From positions 1 through 64,000 of the forward strand of contig JAEWGM010000037.1 of NCBI GenBank assembly GCA_023388315.1: a stretch of DNA of 64,000 nt, read 5' to 3'. A program made the translations under genes and the position numbers. The notes beneath the pieces were generated by a model that saw nothing but the letters and a program-made list of their open reading frames with translations, did no database searches and was not told the origin of the DNA. This document shows, piece by piece, positions 52,755-61,327 of this stretch; positions within the stretch are counted from its first letter, which is position 1; each line of letters begins with the position of its first letter. This DNA comes from Bacteroidota bacterium (GTDB taxonomy: Bacteria; Bacteroidota; Bacteroidia; Bacteroidales; Dysgonomonadaceae).

Positions 52755-53075
52755 ATGGAAGAAACAAACTCAGGCATATTAAAAAAAATAAAAGAAATTG
52801 TTCAGGAAAAAGAACCTTCTGCCAAAATCTATTTATACGGCTCACGTTCGAGAGGCACTGCACGGCCGGATTCAGATTGGGATATTCTCATTTTGCTAGA
52901 CAAAGACAAAATCTCTCTTGATGAGGAAAGAGATATAACCTATCCGCTATACGATTTGGAGTTTGATACAGGCGAAGTTATTAGTCCCATCATATATTCC
53001 GAAAAAGATTGGAATACCAAATATAGCATTACTCCTTTCTATAAAAATATAATGCAAGAGGGTAAATTACTATGA
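52755..53075 (+). CDS. MNT-type nucleotidyltransferase (probable antitoxin of a HEPN/MNT pair)
   Basis: 106 residues. The nucleotidyltransferase signature is YLYGSRSRGTARPDSDWDILIL (GS-x-x-RG and D-x-D). MNT proteins such as MntA add AMP to the partner HEPN toxin to silence it. The first ATG used fits the family start. The next gene overlaps by 4 bp (ATGA). Confidence 0.87.
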   Translation: MEETNSGILKKIKEIVQEKEPSAKIYLYGSRSRGTARPDSDWDILILLDKDKISLDEERDITYPLYDLEFDTGEVISPIIYSEKDWNTKYSITPFYKNIMQEGKLL

Positions 53076-53485
53076 CAAACTACAAACAGGAAGATTACAT
53101 AAAATACAGAATTGGGAAAGCAAAAGATATCCTAGAGGAAGTTCAAACACACATTCATAACGGGTTCTATAATACCGCCATAAACAGAATGTATTATGCT
53201 TGTTTTTACGCCGTTAGTGCTCTGTTATTGAAACACAATATTGAAGTATCGAGCCATGCGGGAGCAAGACAGCAGTTTGGCCAACATTTTGTAAAAACAG
53301 AAAAAATAGACAGGGATTTAGCAAAACATTATACCGAACTGTTTGAAAAAAGAAACAAAGGCGACTATAATGATTTTTACGATTATGATAAAGAAACTGT
53401 TTTAAAACTTTATCCATTTTCAAAAAAACTCATAAAAGAAATTGAAAAACTCTTTTATGTATACCCAAACCAACATTCATTATGA
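53072..53485 (+). CDS. HEPN domain protein (probable toxin of a HEPN/MNT pair)
   Basis: 137 residues, all-helical. INRMYYACFYAVSALLLKHNIEVSSHAGARQQFGQHFVKTEKIDRDL and EKRNKGDYNDFYDYDKETV match the UPF0332-type HEPN group. An R-x5-H (RQQFGQH) is present, but whether it is the RNase motif of canonical HEPN toxins is uncertain. It overlaps the MNT gene upstream and, by 4 bp, the S9 peptidase gene downstream. Confidence 0.85.
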   Translation: MTNYKQEDYIKYRIGKAKDILEEVQTHIHNGFYNTAINRMYYACFYAVSALLLKHNIEVSSHAGARQQFGQHFVKTEKIDRDLAKHYTELFEKRNKGDYNDFYDYDKETVLKLYPFSKKLIKEIEKLFYVYPNQHSL

Positions 53486-55626
53486 AACATCCCAACCTAC
53501 TGATTATATGCGCCATGTCGTGTATCATCGCATCGTGTAACAACGTTAAAAAAGAAGAAGTGAAAATTTTAAACCAATCCGATTTCCCCGCGCCACCCAC
53601 CGCGGAAGTGCTCCCCGATACGTTCACCAATTTCGGGCAACAACGTGTCGACAACTATTTTTGGCTGAAAGACAAAAACAACCCCAAAGTAATTGACTAT
53701 CTCACCGCTGAAAACGCGTACACCGACACGGTGATGGCATCGACAAAGGATTTACAGCAAACCATTTACAACGAAATCCTCGGCCGATTGAAAGAAGACG
53801 ATGAATCGTACCCATCGTTTAAAGACGGGTATTATTATTACAGCCGAACCGAAAAAGGAAAACAATACCGCACCTATTTGCGTCGCAAAGGCTCGATGGA
53901 CGCGCCCGAGGAAGTGATTTTCGACCTCAACCAAATGGCCGAAGGCAAACCGGCGTTCATCTTCCGCGGATACTCCATTAGCCCCGACAACAGCAAAGCG
54001 GCCTATTTTTACAACGAAACCGGCTCCTACGCCGAATTCGTGATGAAAATTAAAGACCTCGCCTCCGGCGAAGACGTAGGCTTCACGGTTGACGGCGCTA
54101 CCTCCGTGGCGTGGGCAAACGACAATAAAACGTTGTTTTACGGCATCATCGACCAAACTTTGCGCTCCTATCGCATTATGCGCCAAATGTTGGACGCGCC
54201 AACAGCCGACCTAGTATATGAAGAAACCGACGCGCGGTTTACCACCTACGTATCGGGAAGCAAAACCAAAGAATACATCTTTATCGGCTCGGCCAGCTCT
54301 ACCACATCGGAAGAACGCTACATTTCAGCCGACAAGCCCACCGATGCCTTCAAAGTGTTCTTACCCCGCGTGAAGGATGTGGATTACAGCGTTTATCCGC
54401 ACAAAGAAAAGTTTTTCATCCGCTACAAAGACAAAGAAAACCTGAACGGTAAAATTTACGAAGCGCCATTAACCGGCTATGAAGACCGCTCCACGTGGAA
54501 AGAGTTTCTGCCCCACGACAACAACACGCGCATTGAAAGCATTGATGTGGTGAAGGATTACCTCACCGTGGAACTTCGCAAAAACGGGCTGAGCGAAATT
54601 GTTACCAAACCCATTGCCGGCGGCGAAGATATCGCCATTGCCTTCCCCGAACCGGTTTACTCGGTATCGCTGGGAGGCAATCCGGAATACGACTCCAACA
54701 CATTCCGTTATTCTTACACATCGCTCAACCGCCCCACCACGTTGTATGAGTACAACATTGCCACAGGCCAGGCCGAAAAACTGAAAGAACAGGAAATTCC
54801 TTCGGGTTTCAACCCCGATGAGTATGTGGTGGAACGCCTGTGGGCCACCGCCCCCGATGGCGTGAAAGTGCCTATGGCCGTGGTGTATAAAAAAGGGCTG
54901 AAAAAAGACGGTTCAAACCCCGCGCTTATTTATTCCTACGGAAGTTACGGCGCAAGTTCCGATGTGTATTTCAGCGCGAGCATGTATAGCCTCATCGATA
55001 GAGGTTTTGTGTATGCGTTGGCACAAATTCGTGGCGGAAGCGATTTGGGCGAACAGTGGTATGAAGACGGCAAGTTGCTGAAAAAGAAAAACACATTCAC
55101 CGATTTTATCGCGTGTAGCGAATTGCTGATCAATGAAAAATATACTTCGACAAACAAACTTGCCGCCATGGGCGGAAGCGCCGGTGGCCTGTTGATGGGC
55201 GCTGTGGTGAATGAGCGTCCCGATTTGTATCAAACCATCGTGGCACAAGTGCCGTTTATCGATGTCATTAACACCATGCTCGACGATACATTGCCGCTCA
55301 CCACAGGCGAATACGAAGAATGGGGCAACCCCAACGAAGAAGAGTATTACAACTACATCCTCTCCTACTCGCCCTACGACAACATTAAAGCGCAAAACTA
55401 CCCAAACATCTTGGTTACGGGCGGAATTAACGATTCGCAAGTACTTTTCCACGAACCCACAAAGTATGTGGCCAAACTTCGCTCACTTAAAACCGACAAC
55501 AACATCGTGCTCCTGCACATGAATATGGACAGCGGGCACGGCGGCGCCACCGGCCGCTACGACGGCATTAAAGACACGGCGTTTGAGTTCGCGTTTATTT
55601 TAAATAGGGTTGGGATTAGCAAGTAG
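53482..55626 (+). CDS. Prolyl oligopeptidase-family (S9) lipoprotein
   Basis: 714 residues. The signal MKHPNLLIICAMSCIIASC has an SPII lipobox, so it acts in the periplasm or at the outer membrane. It has an N-terminal beta-propeller (about 40-440) and a C-terminal alpha/beta-hydrolase domain. The triad is Ser in MGGSAGGLLMGAVVNE, Asp in TGGINDSQVLFHEP and His in DSGHGGATGRY. It cleaves short proline-containing peptides. Translation is coupled to the HEPN gene through an ATGA overlap. Confidence 0.93.
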   Translation: MKHPNLLIICAMSCIIASCNNVKKEEVKILNQSDFPAPPTAEVLPDTFTNFGQQRVDNYFWLKDKNNPKVIDYLTAENAYTDTVMASTKDLQQTIYNEILGRLKEDDESYPSFKDGYYYYSRTEKGKQYRTYLRRKGSMDAPEEVIFDLNQMAEGKPAFIFRGYSISPDNSKAAYFYNETGSYAEFVMKIKDLASGEDVGFTVDGATSVAWANDNKTLFYGIIDQTLRSYRIMRQMLDAPTADLVYEETDARFTTYVSGSKTKEYIFIGSASSTTSEERYISADKPTDAFKVFLPRVKDVDYSVYPHKEKFFIRYKDKENLNGKIYEAPLTGYEDRSTWKEFLPHDNNTRIESIDVVKDYLTVELRKNGLSEIVTKPIAGGEDIAIAFPEPVYSVSLGGNPEYDSNTFRYSYTSLNRPTTLYEYNIATGQAEKLKEQEIPSGFNPDEYVVERLWATAPDGVKVPMAVVYKKGLKKDGSNPALIYSYGSYGASSDVYFSASMYSLIDRGFVYALAQIRGGSDLGEQWYEDGKLLKKKNTFTDFIACSELLINEKYTSTNKLAAMGGSAGGLLMGAVVNERPDLYQTIVAQVPFIDVINTMLDDTLPLTTGEYEEWGNPNEEEYYNYILSYSPYDNIKAQNYPNILVTGGINDSQVLFHEPTKYVAKLRSLKTDNNIVLLHMNMDSGHGGATGRYDGIKDTAFEFAFILNRVGISK

Positions 55627-55666
55627 AAACGCAATGGATTGTGTCTAAGCTATAGTAGATTGTTTC

Positions 55667-55866
55667 ACGCAGATTTTCGCTGATTTAATTTCGCAAATTA
55701 CGCAGAAAATTTACGCTAATGAAAATTATAAAATAAAGTAATTCATAATGAGTGCTTTTAAAGCTAAATTACTCATTTTCAATAGTTGGCTATATTGATG
55801 GCATTAACTTAAATAACTGATTCATTCAGACAAAAATCAGAGGAAAAATTCCGCGAAAATCTGCGT
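55667..55866. repeat. 200-bp stretch bounded by perfect 14-bp inverted repeats
   Basis: ACGCAGATTTTCGC (55667-55680) and GCGAAAATCTGCGT (55853-55866). The inside has no gene and includes further ACGCAGAAAA and ATCAGCG motifs. The region 55627-55903 thus holds only this repeat. No target duplication is obvious. Confidence 0.6.
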
Positions 55867-55903
55867 AAAAAATCAGCGTGCATCTGCGTGCAACAAAAAA
55901 GTT

Positions 55904-56263
55904 ATGATAAAAATAAAACGCATATATGACCCTTGGAATGACAACGACGGCTACCGCATCCTCGTTGACCGTCTTTGGCCGCGCGGCATATCGAAAGAAA
56001 GCGCTCACATCGATTTGTGGATGAAAGAAATCGCTCCCTCTTCCGAATTGCGGAAATGGTTTAATCACGATACGAAAAAATGGGATGAATTCACCAAACG
56101 CTATACCAAAGAGTTAACCAACAATAAACAAATGCTTATGGATATAAAGAAGTTAGAGAAAGAGCACAAAACGATAACGCTTCTCTACGGTGCCAAAGAT
56201 ACAGAACACAACCAAGCACAGGTTTTACTCAACGGATTGAAAAACAAAATGATTTCCGAATGA
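55904..56263 (+). CDS. DUF488 family protein
   Basis: 119 residues: IKIKRIYDPWNDNDGYRILVDRLWPRGISKESAHIDLWMKEIAPSSELRKWFNHD is the DUF488 core, and TLLYGAKDTEHNQAQVL is conserved near the end. Function not established. It overlaps the next gene by 4 bp, coupling it to a dicarboxylate symporter. Confidence 0.88.
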   Translation: MIKIKRIYDPWNDNDGYRILVDRLWPRGISKESAHIDLWMKEIAPSSELRKWFNHDTKKWDEFTKRYTKELTNNKQMLMDIKKLEKEHKTITLLYGAKDTEHNQAQVLLNGLKNKMISE

Positions 56264-57579
56264 AAAAACTCGCGTTGCATTGGCAAATTATTATCGGAAT
56301 GGTATTGGGTGTACTGTTGGGCATCTTGCTCAGTCCGTTTCCCGGCGGGAAGCGATTTGTACTGGACTGGATTGCCCCATTTGGCGCAATTTTCATTCGT
56401 TTGCTCAAACTCATCGCCATTCCGCTGATATTTGTTTCGTTGGTAAAAGGAATTTCCGATTTACAAGACATTTCCAAGTTTAAGAACATCGGTGTTAGAA
56501 CCATTTTAATATATATCGGCACCACCGTAATAGCCATTTCCATTGGATTAACGCTGGTGAATATCCTAAAACCCGGAACGGGAATTTCACCCGAAACCAT
56601 TCAAGAACTGACCGCCACCTACGCAAGCGACGAAACCATCGCCTCCAATCTCGATAGAGCGCACCAACAACGGGAGGGAAGCCCGTTGGACTTTTTCGTT
56701 GAAATGGTGCCCGATAATATCTTCGCCTCAATGAGCAACAACGGTTTGATGCTGCAGGTTATTTTCTTTTCTATCTTGTTCGGAATTTGCATGCTGCTCA
56801 TCGATCCCAAACACGCGCAGCCGCTCACCAAACTTTTCAATTCCCTCAACGAAGTGGTGTTAAAAATGGTGGACATTATTATGCTCATTGCCCCTTACGC
56901 CGTTTTCGCGCTGCTGGCGCAAATTGTGGTGAGTTCCGATAACGTGGAGATACTCCAAAAACTGCTGTTTTACGGCCTCACCGTTTTATTGGGATTGATT
57001 TTGATGATCTGTTTTTATTTGATTGTGGTGTCTGTTTTCACAAAAAAATCGCCCGGATGGTTTTTAAAAGGCATCGCGCCCGCTCAATTGTTGGCTTTTT
57101 CCACCAGCTCGAGCGCGGCAACGCTACCCGTTACAATGGAACGGGTTACGGAACACCTTGGTGTGGACAACGAAGTATCGAGTTTTGTGCTTCCGGTGGG
57201 CGCCACCATCAATATGGACGGCACAAGCCTTTATCAGGCTGTAGCAGCCGTTTTTATCGCGCAGGCATTGCATATCCCGCTCGATTTTATGAACCAATTA
57301 GCCATTATTCTCACCGCGTTGCTTGCCTCCATCGGCTCGGCATCCGTTCCCGGCGCGGGAATGATAATGCTGGTTATTGTATTGGAATCCATTGGCATTC
57401 CTGCCGATAAAATGGCAATCGGATTGGCGCTTATCTTTGCTGTAGACCGTCCGCTGGATATGTGCCGCACGGTGGTGAATATAACCGGCGACTCGATGGT
57501 TTCCGTAGTTGTGGGCAATTCATTGGGAAAACTACATCCGCCTCAACCGAAAAATCTTGGCGACTTCTACAAAAAATAG
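56260..57579 (+). CDS. Dicarboxylate/amino acid:cation symporter (DAACS family)
   Basis: 439 residues of the glutamate-transporter fold. Hairpin HP1 carries FSTSSSAATLPVTMERV, TM7 has NMDGTSLYQAVAAVFIAQ, HP2 has ASIGSASVPGAGMIMLVIVL and TM8 has DRPLDMCRTVVNITGD. Imports dicarboxylates or acidic/neutral amino acids with sodium or protons. Asp-Met-Cys-Arg in TM8 resembles amino-acid-type members, but the substrate cannot be fixed. Confidence 0.93.
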   Translation: MKKLALHWQIIIGMVLGVLLGILLSPFPGGKRFVLDWIAPFGAIFIRLLKLIAIPLIFVSLVKGISDLQDISKFKNIGVRTILIYIGTTVIAISIGLTLVNILKPGTGISPETIQELTATYASDETIASNLDRAHQQREGSPLDFFVEMVPDNIFASMSNNGLMLQVIFFSILFGICMLLIDPKHAQPLTKLFNSLNEVVLKMVDIIMLIAPYAVFALLAQIVVSSDNVEILQKLLFYGLTVLLGLILMICFYLIVVSVFTKKSPGWFLKGIAPAQLLAFSTSSSAATLPVTMERVTEHLGVDNEVSSFVLPVGATINMDGTSLYQAVAAVFIAQALHIPLDFMNQLAIILTALLASIGSASVPGAGMIMLVIVLESIGIPADKMAIGLALIFAVDRPLDMCRTVVNITGDSMVSVVVGNSLGKLHPPQPKNLGDFYKK

Positions 57580-57615
57580 CGTGTGCAAAAAAACAATACC
57601 ATTTTGCCATATTTT

Positions 57616-57641
57616 CGTGTTAAATCAATCGATTTTACACG
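57616..57641. terminator. Weak hairpin after the symporter gene
   Basis: CGTGTTAAATC and GATTTTACACG form an 11-bp stem with one mismatch and a 4-nt loop, 36 bp after the stop; the following sequence is A/T-rich but has no immediate T run. It may be a terminator or an operator for the next gene. Confidence 0.4.
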
Positions 57642-57755
57642 TTAAATTCCGATTTTTATGCTATTTTTGTTTTCTTGGTTGATAAATTGAAATTTGTAGT
57701 ATAAAAACTATCAATCGGAATTCCAACAACATCTTTGAAAATAAAACTTAATTGT

Positions 57756-59168
57756 ATGAAGAATAAAAATTTGTACTTTTTGCTACTAATTGCCATCATA
57801 ACCGTTCAGGTTGTACATTCGTGCAAAAATATACCTCGCGCGGCACAGGCGAGAGACGCCGCGTCTAATTATCAAATGTATTGTGCCGGCTGTCATGGCG
57901 ATAACTTGGAGAAATTTGCCGCCAAACAATGGATGGAAGAAGAAGGGACATCATCGGTTGAACACAGCATCAAACACGGCATTTTGGATATCGGGATGCC
58001 TGCTTTTGCCAAGACGTTTAATGACAAAGAGATAGAAGAACTGGCGGTTTACGTAAAACGCGGAATTCCTTCCGATAGAACGCTTTTAAAACCGGCCATC
58101 AGGCTCGAAGGAGTTATACAATCGAAAGAACACAACTTCGTGATTGACACGGTGGTTACAGGTTTGGAAGTTCCCTGGGGATTGGCTTTTCTTCCCAACG
58201 GCGATTTATTGATTTCGGAACGAAAAGGCACGTTGCACACATTCTCCAACGGAAAATTATCGGCTCCCATCGAAGGATTGCCGCCGATTATGGCTTTCGG
58301 GCAGGGCGGATTGATGGATTTAGCGCTTCATCCCGATTACGACGACAACGGATGGATTTATTTCTCTTACTCCGCGCTCGACGCCCAAAGCGACCGGCGA
58401 ATGGGCAACACCGCCATTATGCGTGCCCGACTGCAAGGCAATAAACTGGTTGACCAACAATTGTTATTCCAAGGCACTCCGTTTACCGACAGAGGACATC
58501 ACTTCGGATGCAAGTTGGCATTCGATGGAAAAGGCTATCTCTATTTCGGAATTGGTGATCGGGGGCAGCATTTCGATTTTCCACAGAAATTAGACAATGC
58601 CAACGGAAAAATCCATCGAATCCACGACGATGGACGCATTCCTGCCAATAATCCGTTTGTGAACACACCCGACGCCATTCAAACCATATACAGCTACGGA
58701 CATAGAAATCCACAAGGAAACGTTATTCATCCCATTACGGGCGATATTTGGGAAACCGAACACGGCCCGATGGGAGGCGATGAACTCAACCTGATAAAAC
58801 CGGGATTGAATTACGGATGGCCGGTGATTTCCTACGGAATTAATTACGATGGAACCATCCTTACCGAGTTCACCGAAAAAGAAGGCCTTGAACAGCCTGT
58901 TCTGCAATGGACGCCCTCAATAGCTCCTTGCGGAATGACTTTTGTTACCGGAGACCGTTTTAAAAAGTGGGAAAACAATATTCTGGTGGGCTCACTTCGA
59001 TTCCACTATGTGGAGCGTGTTGTGCTAAACGGAGACAAAGTGGCACACACGGAAAAAATTGCCGAAGGCATCGGTCGGGTAAGAAACGTGGTTATGAGCC
59101 CCGATGGATTGGTCTATATTGGTCTGGAAGAGCCGGGAATGATTGTGCGATTGGTGCCTGTGGAGTAG
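57756..59168 (+). CDS. Cytochrome c - PQQ-dependent sugar dehydrogenase lipoprotein
   Basis: 470 residues from ATG 57756 (a TTG at 57735 is in frame but precedes the signal). Lipobox VVHSC at about residue 27. A c-type haem domain follows with CAGCHGDNL (CxxCH). The main domain is a six-bladed propeller of the soluble glucose/sorbosone dehydrogenase type: GLEVPWGLAFLPNGDLLISERKG, HHFGCKLAFDGKGYLYFGIGDRG, YGHRNPQGNVIHPITGDIWETEHGPMGGDELN. It would oxidise aldoses in the periplasm and pass electrons to haem. No PQQ synthesis gene is in the window. The TonB receptor follows at 50 bp. Confidence 0.9.
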   Translation: MKNKNLYFLLLIAIITVQVVHSCKNIPRAAQARDAASNYQMYCAGCHGDNLEKFAAKQWMEEEGTSSVEHSIKHGILDIGMPAFAKTFNDKEIEELAVYVKRGIPSDRTLLKPAIRLEGVIQSKEHNFVIDTVVTGLEVPWGLAFLPNGDLLISERKGTLHTFSNGKLSAPIEGLPPIMAFGQGGLMDLALHPDYDDNGWIYFSYSALDAQSDRRMGNTAIMRARLQGNKLVDQQLLFQGTPFTDRGHHFGCKLAFDGKGYLYFGIGDRGQHFDFPQKLDNANGKIHRIHDDGRIPANNPFVNTPDAIQTIYSYGHRNPQGNVIHPITGDIWETEHGPMGGDELNLIKPGLNYGWPVISYGINYDGTILTEFTEKEGLEQPVLQWTPSIAPCGMTFVTGDRFKKWENNILVGSLRFHYVERVVLNGDKVAHTEKIAEGIGRVRNVVMSPDGLVYIGLEEPGMIVRLVPVE

Positions 59169-59218
59169 TCTCCGAATGACTGATTTTCGATTTGACGGAT
59201 TAAACATCTCAATAAATT

Positions 59219-61249
59219 TTGAAAAAAATATATCTTTTTGTTTTAGGTTTTCTTTTTGTGAGTAGCGTAAAATCGCAGAACGTACCACAAAATGAGGTTG
59301 ATTCAACTATCCTTCTCAACGAAGTAATAGTCAACGCTTATCAGGTGGGTACCCGATTGCATAATATCCCGGGCAGTATTTCTGTGTTGTCTGGCAAAGA
59401 AGTGCAGGTGGGCGATGGCAACAATTTCGCGTCCGCGTTGCACGCTATGCCCGGAATTTTTATGCACAGCGGAACGTATGCCACCAGCCGTATCGTGATA
59501 CGCGGCGTGGGCAGCCGAACACCATACAACACCAACCGAATTAAGGCCTATCTAAACGATATTCCCATCACCTCTTCCGATGGCATTTCGTCTCCCGAAG
59601 ATATTGATTTGCTCGGCATCGGACGGATGGAAGTAACCAAAGGCCCGGCATCCGCGCTTTACGGCTCGGGATTGGGAGGAAATATCAACCTGTTTACTCC
59701 AATCGCATATCAAAACTCGGGAAACGCGTTGCTGCAATACGGAAGTTTTAATACGCTGAAAGCGTCTGCCGGAGGTACATATCACCATAACGATTTGCGT
59801 ATTTTCGGGAACATCAATCACACTCGTTCCGATGGGCATCGGGAGAATAATCGTTTTCGGCGCACATCCCTGCTTTCTTCGGGCAGTTGGAGCCAGCCAA
59901 CTTATTCGCTGGAATATACGCTGCTACTGCTGGATTTAAACGCGCAAATTCCCAGTTCTATCGGTAAAACATTGTACGATACCGACCCGAAAGCAGCATC
60001 AGCGAACTGGAAGGCAATCGAAGGGTTCAAAGAATACCGTCGCGGACTGGCGGGCATTACTCTTGAAAACCGATTATCAGGTGCGTGGAACAATCGCTTC
60101 ACGGTTTTTGGGAGATGGGTGGATAGTTACGAAAAACGGCCGTTTAACAACCTGACGGACGGAACCTCGGGCGGTGGTATCAGAAACAAATTGAATTATC
60201 ACGCCGAAAAATTTGATGTTGTGCTCGGTCTGGAATGGATTGCCGACAAATACCGCTGGGAACTGGATTTAGAGGATAAAATAATCAACAAAAACGCCGA
60301 AACCCGAAACAACCTAAACGTTTTTGCGATGACTTATTACCGTCCATCATCGAAATGGAATATTTCGCTGGGCGGCGCCATCAACAAAATTGGGTATAAA
60401 CTGACAGACAAATTTCCGGATAATGGCGACCAAAGCGGAAGCCGCAGTTTTCCTGTAATTTTCTCTCCCCGACTGGGTGCCAACTTTGCTCCAAATAATT
60501 CCGTTGCGTTTTACGCGTCTGTGGGGCACGGATTTTCGATGCCTTCGCCGGAAGAGACGTTGCTTCCCGAAGGCGATATCAACAAAGAGCTTCAAGAAGA
60601 GCAAGGCTCGCAGTACGAAGCGGGTGTGCGTTTGAATTTGCTTCGCAACGCTACGCAGATTGAAGCGAGTGTTTACCAAATAAATCTAAACAACTTACTT
60701 GTTACCAAACGATTGACCGAAGATATTTTTACCGGCATCAACGCTGGAAAAACCCGGCATCGCGGAATAGAGTTGTTGTGGAGACAACGGATTTTTCAAC
60801 ACCTGAGTTTTCCGGGAAACCTCAACTTGAATGCCAATTACACGTTCTCTCAAAACAAATTTATCGAATTCACCGATGACAACAATACCTACGACGGCAA
60901 TCTACTTCCCGGAATCCCATCGCATATGTTCCAGGCAACGCTGGTATGGAATCCCATAAAACCATTGGTTTTGGATGCACGGTTTCAGTACACGGGCGAG
61001 CAGTTTATCAACGACGCGAACAGCAAAACAAACGAGGGATATTTTTTATCGGATATCAAAGCAAGTTATCTTTTTAAAACAACAACGTTGGGAAATTTCG
61101 AATTATTTGCCGGTGTAAATAACGTTACCGATACACACTACTCACCTATGCTTACGGTAAACGCCGTCGCGTTTGGAAACGCCGAACCAAGGTATTATTA
61201 TCCCGGAATGCCAAGGCATTTTTATGGGGGAGTTACGTGGAAATTTTAA
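59219..61249 (+). CDS. TonB-dependent outer-membrane receptor
   Basis: 676 residues with a TTG start. Signal peptide MKKIYLFVLGFLFVSSVKSQ. The plug domain is RLHNIPGSISVLSGKEV ... IVIRGVGSRTPYNTNRIKAYLNDIPITSSDG ... VTKGPASALYGSGLGGNINLFTP. The 22-strand barrel ends with Phe (YGGVTWKF). No N-terminal CarboxypepD_reg domain and no SusD neighbour, so it is FecA/PqqU-like rather than SusC. Linked by a 50-bp gap to the PQQ-type dehydrogenase, so PQQ uptake is one possible role. Confidence 0.93.
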   Translation: MKKIYLFVLGFLFVSSVKSQNVPQNEVDSTILLNEVIVNAYQVGTRLHNIPGSISVLSGKEVQVGDGNNFASALHAMPGIFMHSGTYATSRIVIRGVGSRTPYNTNRIKAYLNDIPITSSDGISSPEDIDLLGIGRMEVTKGPASALYGSGLGGNINLFTPIAYQNSGNALLQYGSFNTLKASAGGTYHHNDLRIFGNINHTRSDGHRENNRFRRTSLLSSGSWSQPTYSLEYTLLLLDLNAQIPSSIGKTLYDTDPKAASANWKAIEGFKEYRRGLAGITLENRLSGAWNNRFTVFGRWVDSYEKRPFNNLTDGTSGGGIRNKLNYHAEKFDVVLGLEWIADKYRWELDLEDKIINKNAETRNNLNVFAMTYYRPSSKWNISLGGAINKIGYKLTDKFPDNGDQSGSRSFPVIFSPRLGANFAPNNSVAFYASVGHGFSMPSPEETLLPEGDINKELQEEQGSQYEAGVRLNLLRNATQIEASVYQINLNNLLVTKRLTEDIFTGINAGKTRHRGIELLWRQRIFQHLSFPGNLNLNANYTFSQNKFIEFTDDNNTYDGNLLPGIPSHMFQATLVWNPIKPLVLDARFQYTGEQFINDANSKTNEGYFLSDIKASYLFKTTTLGNFELFAGVNNVTDTHYSPMLTVNAVAFGNAEPRYYYPGMPRHFYGGVTWKF

Positions 61250-61255
61250 GTCCAC

Positions 61256-61327
61256 GCCTGACGGCTTCAAATCCGTCTGACGCATAAATAATTTGTTCAT
61301 CCGTCAGACCGCGAATCGGTCAGACGG
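61256..61327. repeat. REP-like palindromes overlapping the ABC transporter stop
   Basis: An imperfect palindrome at 61256-61283 (GCCTGACGG ... CCGTCTGACGC) and a better one at 61301-61327 (CCGTCAGACCG ... CGGTCAGACGG). The second is 25/27 identical to 3902-3928. It encodes the last seven residues (PSDRFAV) and stop of the leftward ABC gene and may also end transcription between the convergent genes. Confidence 0.75.
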
